From: Rhodococcus opacus
Lineage (GTDB): Bacteria; Actinomycetota; Actinomycetes; Mycobacteriales; Mycobacteriaceae
Assembly: GCF_012396235.1 (NCBI RefSeq)
Contig: NZ_JAAXPA010000004.1
Coordinates: forward strand, 1-64,000
Direction of reading: 5' to 3'
DNA length: 64,000 nt
Program-made: the position numbers and the translations under genes
The notes under the pieces: model-generated
Database searches by the model: none
What the model was told of the DNA's origin: nothing
Seen by the model: only the letters and a program-made list of their open reading frames with translations
In this document: positions 35,486 through 43,090 of the stretch, in pieces
Layout: each line of letters starts with the position of its first letter
How positions within the stretch are numbered: position 1 is the first letter of the stretch

Positions 35486-36219
35486 TCTTCGTGCTCCGCC
35501 TCGTCGTCCGCGTCCCGTGCCGCCTTCATCGCGGCCTGGTACTCCTGCTGCGCCGCGCGGGAGCGCCGGATCGAATGTGATGCGGTCGGTTTCGGCACAC
35601 CGGGATGCTCCGGCGTCCCTGCGCCGTGCATCCGCTCGACGGCTTCGTCGATGTCGGCGAGCATCTGCTTCGCGAGCTCGCTCTCGGCCGCGTAGTAGCG
35701 CTCGGACCACTTGTTGACCATGTGCGCGAACGCCCACGTGGGTTCGACGTCGGAATCGCGGGCGTCGAGCGCGGCCTGCCTGCTCATCCCCTCCACGTAC
35801 GAGATGTGCTCCTTCAGGGCATCTTTGAGCTGCTCCGGCTCGGTGAGGTGACCGAGCCACATGCGCAGCATCACACCGTGTTTGAGGACGGGCGGATCGA
35901 TCGGCGCCTCCCGCGCCCAGCTGCGCATGACGGCCATGCCCGCGTCCGTGATCTTGTACAGGCGCTTGGGTTTCACCCGTGCCTCGTCGTCCACGACGGT
36001 CCGCGACGTCACATATCCCAGGTCCTCGAGCTTCTTCAGCTCCGAGTACACCTGGCTGAAGGACGGGCTCCAGTAGAAGAACCGCACACTGTACGACGCC
36101 CACTTCTTCAGGTCGTAGCCGGACAGCTCCTCGCCGAACGACAGGATGCCGAGTACCGGCCAGCTCGTGGATCGAAGGCCGGCGAACCCGGAACTCTGTG
36201 TGGGGTCGGACGATGGCAT
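35482..36219 (-). CDS. PadR-family transcriptional regulator
   Basis: 245 residues, with the PadR winged helix at about 15-95 (WPVLGILSFGEELSGYDLKKWASYSVRFFYWSPSFSQVYSELKKLEDLGYVTS) and a helical C-terminal dimerisation region. The last 35 residues are highly charged and Ala-rich. It is divergent from the flavin reductase gene at 36350 across 130 nt, so it probably represses hsaB and itself. PadR proteins commonly sense phenolic acids. The effector here is unknown. Confidence 0.85.
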   Translation of the reverse strand: MPSSDPTQSSGFAGLRSTSWPVLGILSFGEELSGYDLKKWASYSVRFFYWSPSFSQVYSELKKLEDLGYVTSRTVVDDEARVKPKRLYKITDAGMAVMRSWAREAPIDPPVLKHGVMLRMWLGHLTEPEQLKDALKEHISYVEGMSRQAALDARDSDVEPTWAFAHMVNKWSERYYAAESELAKQMLADIDEAVERMHGAGTPEHPGVPKPTASHSIRRSRAAQQEYQAAMKAARDADDEAEHED

Positions 36220-36349
36220 TTCCCGAGCCTATCAACCGTGCGCCGCCGGCCGGACAGCGCGAAACCCTGCCGCTGGGCGGGACGAGGCATTCCCCGCCGG
36301 AAGGCGCCGCGGCCAGGCTGAACGCAACCCGTCGATCCGAGGAGACACG

Positions 36350-36865
36350 ATGACCCGAACCGAAGAACCCGTGCCGGTGGCACGACGCATCGACCCCGCC
36401 GAGCTCAAGTCGGTGCTCGGGCACTTCTGCACCGGAGTCACGGTGATCACCGCACACGACGGCGAGAGCCCACACGGCTTCACATGCCAGTCCTTCGTGT
36501 CGCTGTCGCTGGACCCGCCGTACGTGTCGTTCAGCCCCGCACGGACGTCGACCAGCTGGCCGCGGCTGCGGGCGAGCGAACACGTCTGCGTCAACGTTCT
36601 CGCTCACGACCAGCGCGACGTGTGCGGGACGTTCGCGACCAGCGGCGCCGACAAGTTCGCCGACGTCGGGTGGTCGCACGCCCGCAACGGTGCCCCGGCG
36701 CTGGACGGTGTGCTGGCCCAGGTGCAGGCCACCGTCGAATTCGAGCACGACGCCGGTGACCACACCATCGTCGTCGCGCGCGTCACCGGTCTGGACGTGC
36801 TCAGGGATGCGCCGCCGCTCCTGGTGTACCGCGGCGGGCTCGGCATCTTCACCGCGGCCACCTAG
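36350..36865 (+). CDS. hsaB: HsaB-like flavin reductase
   Basis: A 171-residue flavin reductase-like protein (LKSVLGHFCTGVTVITA, GFTCQSFVSLSLDPPYVSFSPARTSTSWP, VNVLAHDQRDVCGTFA), close in length and style to HsaB/PheA2-type NADH:flavin reductases. In this context it most likely supplies reduced flavin to the HsaA-like oxygenase at 31425. It is preceded by GAGGAG and a divergent PadR gene, so its regulation may differ from that of the oxygenase. kstD follows after 92 nt. Confidence 0.82.
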   Translation: MTRTEEPVPVARRIDPAELKSVLGHFCTGVTVITAHDGESPHGFTCQSFVSLSLDPPYVSFSPARTSTSWPRLRASEHVCVNVLAHDQRDVCGTFATSGADKFADVGWSHARNGAPALDGVLAQVQATVEFEHDAGDHTIVVARVTGLDVLRDAPPLLVYRGGLGIFTAAT

Positions 36866-36913
36866 CCGCGCTGTCTCCCGCTCCGCGGGAAGGGCTGTGG
36901 GAAACAGCAATTG

Positions 36914-36928
36914 ACACCGGCAGAGTGT
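36914..36928. promoter_or_regulatory. ACACC-type 15-mer upstream of kstD
   Basis: ACACCGGCAGAGTGT overlaps a TTGACA hexamer (36911-36916) 30-47 nt upstream of the kstD start. It shares 11 of 15 positions with the perfect inverted repeat before kshA (30191-30205). It is a candidate common operator. No clear -10 was identified. Confidence 0.35.
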
Positions 36929-36957
36929 GATCGAGACCACTTCGGAAGGTGTGCACG

Positions 36958-38649
36958 ATGAGCGTAGACGAGCAGAACTGGGACCGGGAGGTAGATCTCC
37001 TGGTGATCGGCAGCGGTGCCGGTGGCATGACCGCCGCCCTCGCCGGGGCCGAGCGAGGGCTCGACACCCTCGTCGTCGAAAAGTCCGGGGTGTACGGCGG
37101 TTCGACGGCACTGTCGGGTGGCGCCCTGTGGATTCCCAACTCGCCGATCCTCGTCCGTGAAGGCCGCGCCGACGACCCCGACGACGTCCGGAAGTACCTG
37201 GAGTCGATCGTCGGCAACAGCGTGCCGGCCGAGCGCCTCGACGCGTACATCGAGCAGGGGCCGGCCATGATGCGGTTCTTCGAACAGAACTGCCCGCATC
37301 TCCGGTTCTCCTGGTGCGAGGACTATTCCGACTACCACCCCGAGAACGTGGGCGGACGGCCGAAAGGGCGGACGGTCGAACCGCTGCCGTTCGACATGAA
37401 CCAGCTCGGCGCCGACGGCGACCTGCAGCGGCCGAACTCCCTCGCGATGCCGGGTGGGCTGTACATGACGTCCACCGAGTTCCGTCACCTCAACATGGTC
37501 TTCCGCACCTGGGCCGGACGCAGGACCGCGCTGGGTGTCGGCTGGCGTTCGGTCGTGGCGTTGCTGCGGCGCAGGCGGATGGAGACTCTGGGGCAGGCCC
37601 TCGTCGGGCGTCTGCGGCTCACGCTCCAGGAGGCCGAGGTTCCGCTGTGGCTGAATTCCCCGCTGAAGGGTCTGGTCACCGACGAATCCGGAGCCGTCAC
37701 GGGCGCGGTGGTCGAGTCCGGGGGACGGGAACTGCGCGTGCGCGCCCGCCGCGGCGTCATGATGGCCACCGGCGGGTTCGAGCAGAGCGAGGAGATGCGC
37801 AAGCGGTTCCTCCGGGAAGGCGGCAAGGACAACTACAGCGCCGGCTCACCCGACAACACCGGAGACGGAATCGTCGCCGGCGAGCAGGTCGGCGCGGCCG
37901 TCGATCTGATGGACGACGCGTGGTGGATGCCGTCGTTCCGGCGGCCGGACGGCATCATGCACGTCCTGGTGTCGGAGCGGTCGATTCCGCCGTCGCTGAT
38001 CGTCGACCAGAACGGCAAGAGGTTCACCAACGAGGCGTCCCCGTACGTGTCGTTCGTCCACGACCAGATCGCCGGTGGTCACGACCCGGTGTGGTTCGTG
38101 TTCGACTCGAAGGCCAAGAGCCGCTACCAGTTCGGTGGGGTGATGCCCGGGCAGAAGTTCCCCGCGGAATGGTTCGAGACGGGGCTGATGCAACGCGCCG
38201 CATCCGTCGGCGAGCTCGCGCAGAAGGTCGGCGTTCCCGCGGAGTCGCTGTCCGCGGAGATCGCCCGGTTCAACGGTTTCGCCCGTGCGGGGGTCGACGC
38301 CGACTTCGGCCGCGGCGACAGCGCCTACGACCGGTACTACGGCGACCCGCGACTGCCCAACCCGACCATGGACGAGGTGGACCGGGCTCCGTATTACGCG
38401 GTGCGGATGGAAGCCGGCGACCTCGGCACCAAGGGCGGGCTCGTGTGCAACGAGCACAGCCAGGTGTGCCGCAGCAGCGGCGAACCGATCCCCGGGCTCT
38501 ACGCCACCGGCAACACGTCGGCGTCCGTGATGGGCAACGACTATGCCGGTGCGGGCGCGACGATCGGTCCCGCGATGGTGTTCGGCTGGGTGGGCGCTCG
38601 GCATGCAGCCGGGGCGGGGCCCCGCGGTGTCACCGGGGCGGTGAGCTGA
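36958..38649 (+). CDS. kstD: 3-ketosteroid Delta1-dehydrogenase
   Basis: A 563-residue FAD flavoprotein of the fumarate reductase/KstD family. FAD-binding motif VIGSGAGGMTAALAGAERGLDTLVVEKSGVYGGSTALSGGALWIPNS at the N-terminus; C-terminal GLYATGNTSASVMGNDYAGAGATIGPAMVFGW completes the FAD site and substrate pocket, as in characterised KstDs. It introduces the C1-C2 double bond in 3-ketosteroids, the step that together with KshA opens ring B. ATG 36958 has GGAAGG 8 nt upstream. The next small gene begins immediately after the stop. Confidence 0.9.
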   Translation: MSVDEQNWDREVDLLVIGSGAGGMTAALAGAERGLDTLVVEKSGVYGGSTALSGGALWIPNSPILVREGRADDPDDVRKYLESIVGNSVPAERLDAYIEQGPAMMRFFEQNCPHLRFSWCEDYSDYHPENVGGRPKGRTVEPLPFDMNQLGADGDLQRPNSLAMPGGLYMTSTEFRHLNMVFRTWAGRRTALGVGWRSVVALLRRRRMETLGQALVGRLRLTLQEAEVPLWLNSPLKGLVTDESGAVTGAVVESGGRELRVRARRGVMMATGGFEQSEEMRKRFLREGGKDNYSAGSPDNTGDGIVAGEQVGAAVDLMDDAWWMPSFRRPDGIMHVLVSERSIPPSLIVDQNGKRFTNEASPYVSFVHDQIAGGHDPVWFVFDSKAKSRYQFGGVMPGQKFPAEWFETGLMQRAASVGELAQKVGVPAESLSAEIARFNGFARAGVDADFGRGDSAYDRYYGDPRLPNPTMDEVDRAPYYAVRMEAGDLGTKGGLVCNEHSQVCRSSGEPIPGLYATGNTSASVMGNDYAGAGATIGPAMVFGWVGARHAAGAGPRGVTGAVS

Positions 38650-38904
38650 GTGCTTCCGGTCGAATGCCGGCGCTGCGGTAACGCGGTGCTCGTGGAGAAA
38701 TACAGCGAGGCGCACACGAGTGTGCAGTGGCTGGGCGACGCCGAGCAGACCTGCCCGGAGTTCGCCCGGCGTGCGCAGGAGGGGGAGCACTCGATGTTCG
38801 TCCCCACCTGCGGCGCGCTGCGCGGATCGATCGACGATGCGGTGGAGGACGGGCGGGTGGGGCTTTCCCTGCGCAGCTACCCGACTCCCGGCCGCCTGGA
38901 CTAG
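38650..38904 (+). CDS. Small cysteine-containing protein linked to kstD (84 aa)
   Basis: The GTG start directly abuts the kstD stop codon (CTGAGTG), so translation is coupled. The protein has CRRCGN near the N-terminus and single Cys in QTCPEF and VPTCGAL, which could form a small zinc or iron-sulfur site; otherwise it is acidic and soluble. I do not recognise a named family. Its position between kstD and an SDR suggests an accessory role in steroid dehydrogenation, which is inference only. Confidence 0.65.
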   Translation: MLPVECRRCGNAVLVEKYSEAHTSVQWLGDAEQTCPEFARRAQEGEHSMFVPTCGALRGSIDDAVEDGRVGLSLRSYPTPGRLD

Positions 38905-38916
38905 AGAGGACAACCG

Positions 38917-39717
38917 ATGTCACGGATGGCGGGCAAGGTCGCCTTCATCACCGGTGCCGGGAACGGCATGGGACGCAGTCACGCGGTCCGGCTCGCGGAG
39001 GAGGGCGCCGACGTCGTCGTCGTCGATCTGCCGTCGGCCGAAGCGGATCTCGCCGAAACTGGAAGGCTGGTCGGCGAACTCGGCCGGCGCGCGGTCGTCG
39101 CCCACGCCGATGTGCGTGACGCGTCGGCGTTGCGGGCGGCCGTCGACGCCGGAGTCGCGGAGTTGGGGCCCCTCGACGTCGTCGTCGCGAACGCGGGTGT
39201 CTGCGACAACCCCGGCCCGGCGTGGTCGATCGACGACGCGGTCTGGCACCGATCGCTCGACGTCAACCTCACCGGCGTCTGGAACACGGCGAAGGCCGCG
39301 GTCCCGGCGATGCGGGACGGCGGCGGTTCCGTCGTGATCGTCAGTTCGACCGCCGGCATCAAGGCGGTGGCCGGGGCCGCCCACTATTCGGCGTCCAAGA
39401 CCGCCGTGGTCGGGTTGGCCCGGACCCTCGCCAACGAACTCGGATCGCAGTTCATCCGGGTGAATGTGCTGCACCCCGGTGCCGTCGGCACCCGCATGAC
39501 CCTGAACCCGGAGACGATGGCGCGGTTGCGGCCGGACCTCGAGAATCCGACCCGGGACGACGTCGTCCCCGTCCTCGCGGCGAACCACATGCTGCCCGTT
39601 CCGTGGCTGGACTCGCGGGATGTCAGCAATGCGCTGCTGTTCCTGGCCTCGGACGAATCGCGATACATCACCGGCACACAACTCGTGGTCGACGCCGGAC
39701 TGACCCAGAAGGTGTAG
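38917..39717 (+). CDS. Short-chain dehydrogenase, mycofactocin-coupled type
   Basis: 266 residues, classical SDR fold: cofactor site ITGAGNGMGRSHAVRLAEEGA, NAG motif VVANAGV, catalytic Ser in IVSSTAG and YSASK (Tyr-x3-Lys). The GRSHAVRLAEEGADVV segment and the extra loop before helix 6 (NPETMARLRPDLENPTRDDV...NHMLPVPWLDSRDVSNALLFLASDESRYITGTQL) match actinobacterial mycofactocin-coupled SDRs, which hold NAD(H) without exchange. It probably oxidises a steroid hydroxyl group. It lies 12 nt after the small Cys protein and 2 nt before the next SDR, in the kstD operon. Confidence 0.85.
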   Translation: MSRMAGKVAFITGAGNGMGRSHAVRLAEEGADVVVVDLPSAEADLAETGRLVGELGRRAVVAHADVRDASALRAAVDAGVAELGPLDVVVANAGVCDNPGPAWSIDDAVWHRSLDVNLTGVWNTAKAAVPAMRDGGGSVVIVSSTAGIKAVAGAAHYSASKTAVVGLARTLANELGSQFIRVNVLHPGAVGTRMTLNPETMARLRPDLENPTRDDVVPVLAANHMLPVPWLDSRDVSNALLFLASDESRYITGTQLVVDAGLTQKV

Positions 39718-39719
39718 AG

Positions 39720-40550
39720 ATGACAGGTCGAGTGGACGGAAGAGTCGTCCTGGTCACCGGTGCCGCACGCGGGATCGGCCGGGCGCAGGCGTTGCGGTTC
39801 GCACAGGAGGGCGCGGACGTCGTGGCCGTCGACCTGTGTGGCCCGGTCGGCACGGTGGTGACGCCACCGGCGAGCCCGGAGGATCTCGAGGAGACCGCGA
39901 AACTGGTCCGGGACACCGGCCGCCGGATCGTGACCGCGCAGGTGGACGTGCGCGACGGCACGGTGCTCGCCGAGGCGGTCACCGCGGCGGCCGGCGAACT
40001 GGGCGGGCTGGACTTCGTGTGCGCCACGGCAGGCATCACGTCCTCGGGTGCCGCGCTGGACCTCGACGCCGAGACATGGCAGACGATGCTCGACGTCAAT
40101 CTGACGGGGGTGTGGCAGACGTGCAAGGCGGCGGCGCCGCACCTGATCGAGCGGGGCGGCGGGGCGATGATCCTGACGAGTTCCATCGCCGGGCTGCGCG
40201 GGCTCGTCGGCGTCGCCCACTACACCGCGGCCAAGCACGGGGTGGTGGGCCTGATGCGGTCGCTGGCCAAGGAGCTCGCGCCGCACCGGGTGCGGGTCAA
40301 CAGCGTGCATCCCACGAACGTGGACACGGACATGATCCAGAACGACATGGTGCGGCGGGCGTTCCGGCCCGACCTCGAGCACCCCACCCGCGAAGAGTTC
40401 GCGGCGGCGGCCGTGACGATGAATATGCTGTCGATTCCGTGGATCGAGCCGGTCGACGTGGCCAATGCCGCGCTGTTCCTGGCCTCGGACGAGGCGCGGT
40501 ACATCACGTCCGTCGCCCTGCCGGTCGACGCGGGCAGCGTCAGCCGATGA
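39720..40550 (+). CDS. Short-chain dehydrogenase, mycofactocin-coupled type (paralogue of the preceding SDR)
   Basis: 276 residues: VTGAARGIGRAQALRFAQEGADVVAVDLCGPVGTVVTPPASPEDLEETAKLV. The long insertion after the second beta strand is the diagnostic feature of mycofactocin-coupled SDRs. The catalytic residues are Ser in ILTSSIAG and YTAAK. The C-terminal part (LFLASDEARYITSVALPVDAG) is nearly parallel to the upstream paralogue, pointing to a tandem duplication followed by divergence. It is probably a hydroxysteroid dehydrogenase in the same operon. Start ATG 39720. Confidence 0.85.
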   Translation: MTGRVDGRVVLVTGAARGIGRAQALRFAQEGADVVAVDLCGPVGTVVTPPASPEDLEETAKLVRDTGRRIVTAQVDVRDGTVLAEAVTAAAGELGGLDFVCATAGITSSGAALDLDAETWQTMLDVNLTGVWQTCKAAAPHLIERGGGAMILTSSIAGLRGLVGVAHYTAAKHGVVGLMRSLAKELAPHRVRVNSVHPTNVDTDMIQNDMVRRAFRPDLEHPTREEFAAAAVTMNMLSIPWIEPVDVANAALFLASDEARYITSVALPVDAGSVSR

Positions 40551-40585
40551 CCGCCGCGGGCGGCGTTGGCCGGTAATCTCCGAGT

Positions 40586-40638
40586 CCGCCCCCACACCTG
40601 ACGATCCGTGGTAGAACAGGTGTCAGTTTTGGGGGCGG
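40586..40638. promoter_or_regulatory. Composite inverted repeat before the SnoaL/SDR pair
   Basis: Two nested inverted repeats: outer CCGCCCCC (40586-40593) with GGGGGCGG (40631-40638), inner ACACCTG (40594-40600) with CAGGTGT (40617-40623). Within it, TAGAACAGGTGTCA (40612-40625) matches 7 of the 8 fixed positions of the KstR-type TnnAACnnGTTnnA pattern. It lies 15 nt upstream of the GTG start of the next gene. It could be a terminator of the preceding operon, an operator, or both. Confidence 0.4.
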
Positions 40639-40653
40639 ACGAAGGGTGATTCC

Positions 40654-41136
40654 GTGGATCTCGAGGCCGTCGCCGCGATCAGCAGGCTCAAGTACGCGTA
40701 TCTGCGGGCCCTGGACACGAAATGCTGGGACGAGTTCGCCGACACGCTTCTTCCCGACGCAACGGCGAACTACGGCGAGCATCTCGCGTTCGAGTCGCGG
40801 GACGCGCTCGTCGAATTCATGAAGTCGAATCTGGGGCCGCAGACCATCACCGAACACCACTGCGGTCACCCGGAGATCGACGTCGACGGCGACACGGCGA
40901 CCGGACGCTGGTACCTCTCCGACATCGTGCTGATCCCGGAGCACGACATGGTGCTGCGCGGGGCGGCGTTCTACTCCGACCGCTACGTCCGCGGACCGGA
41001 CGGCCGATGGCGGATCGCCCACACCGGATACGAGCGCACATACGAGGCGGTGATGTCGCTGGCCGACATTCCCAGCTTCCGGCTGACGTCCAACCGGTGG
41101 GCAGCCGACACGGAACCCGGCAAAGGAGACTCGTGA
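40654..41136 (+). CDS. SnoaL-like / NTF2-fold protein
   Basis: 160 residues with a SnoaL_4-type alpha+beta barrel: helical N-terminus ISRLKYAYLRALDTKCWDEFADTLLPDATANYGE, then strand segments EIDVDGDTATGRWYLSDIVL and GAAFYSDRYVRGPDGRWRIAHTGYERTYE. The last segment is the usual C-terminal signature. Members act as ketosteroid isomerase-like enzymes, dehydratases or hydroxylases, and many actinobacterial ones lie in steroid or polycyclic degradation loci. The catalytic function here is unassigned. GTG start; the stop overlaps the ATG of the next SDR by 1 nt. Confidence 0.75.
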   Translation: MDLEAVAAISRLKYAYLRALDTKCWDEFADTLLPDATANYGEHLAFESRDALVEFMKSNLGPQTITEHHCGHPEIDVDGDTATGRWYLSDIVLIPEHDMVLRGAAFYSDRYVRGPDGRWRIAHTGYERTYEAVMSLADIPSFRLTSNRWAADTEPGKGDS

Positions 41137-41897
41137 TGGGGACACTGGACGGCAAGGTCGCACTGATCACCGGCGCCGGTCAGGGCGTGGGCGCCGGCAT
41201 GGCGTTCGCGCTGGCCAAGGAAGGCGCCCGGATCGCGGTGGTCGGGCGAACAGAGTCGAAACTCGTCGACACGTGCGCCGCCATCGCCGACTTCGGCGGC
41301 GTCGCCGAGCCGATCGTCTGCGACGTCAGCAAACGCGATCAGCTGGGCCCGATGGTCGACCGAGTCGTGGACGCATTCGGTGGCATCGACATCCTCGTCA
41401 ACAACGCCAACGCGAGCGCGCTCGGACCGCTCCTGGACATCACTCCGAAACTATTGGACCGTGCCATGGCCGTCGGTCCGGTGGCCACCCTGTTCCTCAT
41501 GCAGCTGTGCTACCCGCACCTGAAGGCGCGCGGCGGCGGCTCGATCATCAACCTCGTCAGCTCCTCGGCGGTGCGGTGGGACACCAGCGGTTACGGCCTC
41601 TACGCGGCCACCAAGGAAGCGATGCGCTCGCTCACCCGGACCGCGGCCAGCGAATGGGGTCCCGACGGAATCCGCGTCAACGCGATTGCGCCGCACGCAC
41701 TGTCACCGGGCCTGAAATGGTGGACGGAGAACAACCCCGAGGAGGCCGCCGAGTTCGTGAAGTCGATCCCGCTCGGCCGGATCGGTGACTGCGAGCAGGA
41801 CATCGGACGTGCCGTCGTCTTCCTCGTGGGCCCGGACGCCGGCTACCTGTCGGGTGCCACCATCCCGCTCGACGGTGGTCAGGCGCGCTGGAGCTGA
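41136..41897 (+). CDS. Short-chain dehydrogenase/reductase
   Basis: 253 residues, classical SDR: cofactor site ITGAGQGVGAGMAFALAKEGARIAVVGR, NNAN in place of the usual NNAG, Ser in NLVSSSAVRW, and the Tyr/Lys pair in YAATK. The C-terminal GYLSGATIPLDGGQARWS is typical. It lacks the insertion seen in the two mycofactocin-type SDRs. The Arg at the end of strand 2 (VVGR) would favour NADP. It is translationally coupled to the SnoaL-like gene and probably acts on the same hydroxy/keto intermediate. Confidence 0.85.
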   Translation: MGTLDGKVALITGAGQGVGAGMAFALAKEGARIAVVGRTESKLVDTCAAIADFGGVAEPIVCDVSKRDQLGPMVDRVVDAFGGIDILVNNANASALGPLLDITPKLLDRAMAVGPVATLFLMQLCYPHLKARGGGSIINLVSSSAVRWDTSGYGLYAATKEAMRSLTRTAASEWGPDGIRVNAIAPHALSPGLKWWTENNPEEAAEFVKSIPLGRIGDCEQDIGRAVVFLVGPDAGYLSGATIPLDGGQARWS

Positions 41898-41954
41898 TCG
41901 CCGCCGATTGCCCCGAGCTTGCTCATTTCCCTCCCATCCGGTAGGAATTGCGTC

Positions 41955-42029
41955 GTGCATACGACTCACCTGGTGCGACGCCTCACCGTCGACCTGTGCC
42001 GTACGTGCGCCAACATCTGTTGTTGCTGA
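41955..42029 (+). CDS. Polycysteine leader peptide (24 aa), predicted cysteine attenuator
   Basis: A GTG-initiated ORF encodes MHTTHLVRRL...DLCRTC and ends ANICCC, five Cys in 24 codons with three consecutive Cys codons just before TGA. The RRLTVDLCR-type core plus terminal poly-Cys matches actinobacterial sORFs described in mycobacteria as cysteine-responsive attenuators of sulfur-metabolism operons. No ribosome-binding site precedes the GTG; TAGGAAT at 41942-41948 is a possible -10, so the mRNA may be leaderless. The downstream gene, 138 nt away, encodes a TauD-type dioxygenase that frees sulfur from organosulfur compounds. Stalling at the Cys codons when cysteine is scarce would raise its expression. 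Confidence 0.75.
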   Translation: MHTTHLVRRLTVDLCRTCANICCC

Positions 42030-42167
42030 TGGTCCGGCGCGCGTACCGCGTGCTGTCCACTCCTCGGTAGCCTCCGGCATCCGGTCATTCCTCACGCATT
42101 CTCCGCGTTTGCAGGTCCGGGCCGGTGCGCCCGTACCCAGGCACCATCACCTTCGCGGAAAGACACC

Positions 42168-43034
42168 ATGAGCACTGCATTCGAAACCAGAACTGCGTCG
42201 CTGACGCTCGACAAGTTCGGCCCCCACTTCGGGGCCGAGATCATCGGCCTGGACGTCGCGTCCGCCACCGACGACGAGGTCGCCGCGATCCGTTCGGCGT
42301 TGACCGAGCACAAGGTGCTGGTCCTGCGGGGTCAGTCACTCGACGACACGAGTCACATCGAGTTCGGTCGCCGGCTCGGCCGGCTGACCGCGGGGCACCC
42401 CGTCCACGACAGCGGCGACGTCGCGCAGGAGGTGTACGCACTCGACAGCCAGGACAACGGTTTCGCCGACGTGTGGCACACCGACGTGACGTTCATGAAG
42501 CGACCGCCGCTGGGGTCGATTCTCCGCCCCGTCGTCCTCCCACCGCACGGCGGCGACACCAACTGGGCCGACAGTCAACTCGCGTACGAGTCGCTGTCGC
42601 TGCCGATCCGGCAGATGATCGATCAGCTGACCGCGGTGCACGACGGCAACCGCGAGTTCGGGTACTACCTCGCGCAGAAGCGGGGCGGCAAGGGAAACGT
42701 CTGGGACGGTGAGGAAGTCACCGCGCTCGTGCCCGTCGAGCATCCCGTCGTGCGGGTGCACCCGGAGACGGGACGCAAGGGCATCTTCGTGAACCCGGGC
42801 TTCACGTCCCACATCGCCGGAGTGTCCGAGGCGGAGAGCCGGGGAATCCTCGACTTCCTCTACGCCCACCTGACCAAACCCGAGCACATCGTGCGGCACC
42901 GCTGGCGCCTCGGCGACCTCGTGCTGTGGGACAACCGCAGCACCGCGCACTACGCCAACCGCGACTACGGAACCCAGCACCGCGTCATGCACCGCATCAC
43001 GCTGGAAGGTGACGTGCCGTTCGGCCCGCAATAG
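42168..43034 (+). CDS. TauD/AtsK-type Fe(II)/2-oxoglutarate dioxygenase (sulfonate or alkyl-sulfate)
   Basis: A 288-residue non-haem iron dioxygenase. The facial triad is His104 and Asp106 in VWHTDVTF and His261 in WDNRSTAHYA; Arg272 in QHRVMHRITL should bind 2-oxoglutarate. The family includes taurine dioxygenase and alkylsulfatase AtsK, which release sulfite or sulfate under sulfur starvation; 2,4-D-type enzymes also belong here. The polycysteine leader ORF upstream strongly favours a sulfur-scavenging role. The start at 42168 follows GCGGAAAG. Confidence 0.88.
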   Translation: MSTAFETRTASLTLDKFGPHFGAEIIGLDVASATDDEVAAIRSALTEHKVLVLRGQSLDDTSHIEFGRRLGRLTAGHPVHDSGDVAQEVYALDSQDNGFADVWHTDVTFMKRPPLGSILRPVVLPPHGGDTNWADSQLAYESLSLPIRQMIDQLTAVHDGNREFGYYLAQKRGGKGNVWDGEEVTALVPVEHPVVRVHPETGRKGIFVNPGFTSHIAGVSEAESRGILDFLYAHLTKPEHIVRHRWRLGDLVLWDNRSTAHYANRDYGTQHRVMHRITLEGDVPFGPQ

Positions 43035-43090
43035 AGCAACCTGCGCATTCGCCGGGCGCGCGGCGTCCGCAGCGACTACCGTCACGATCC

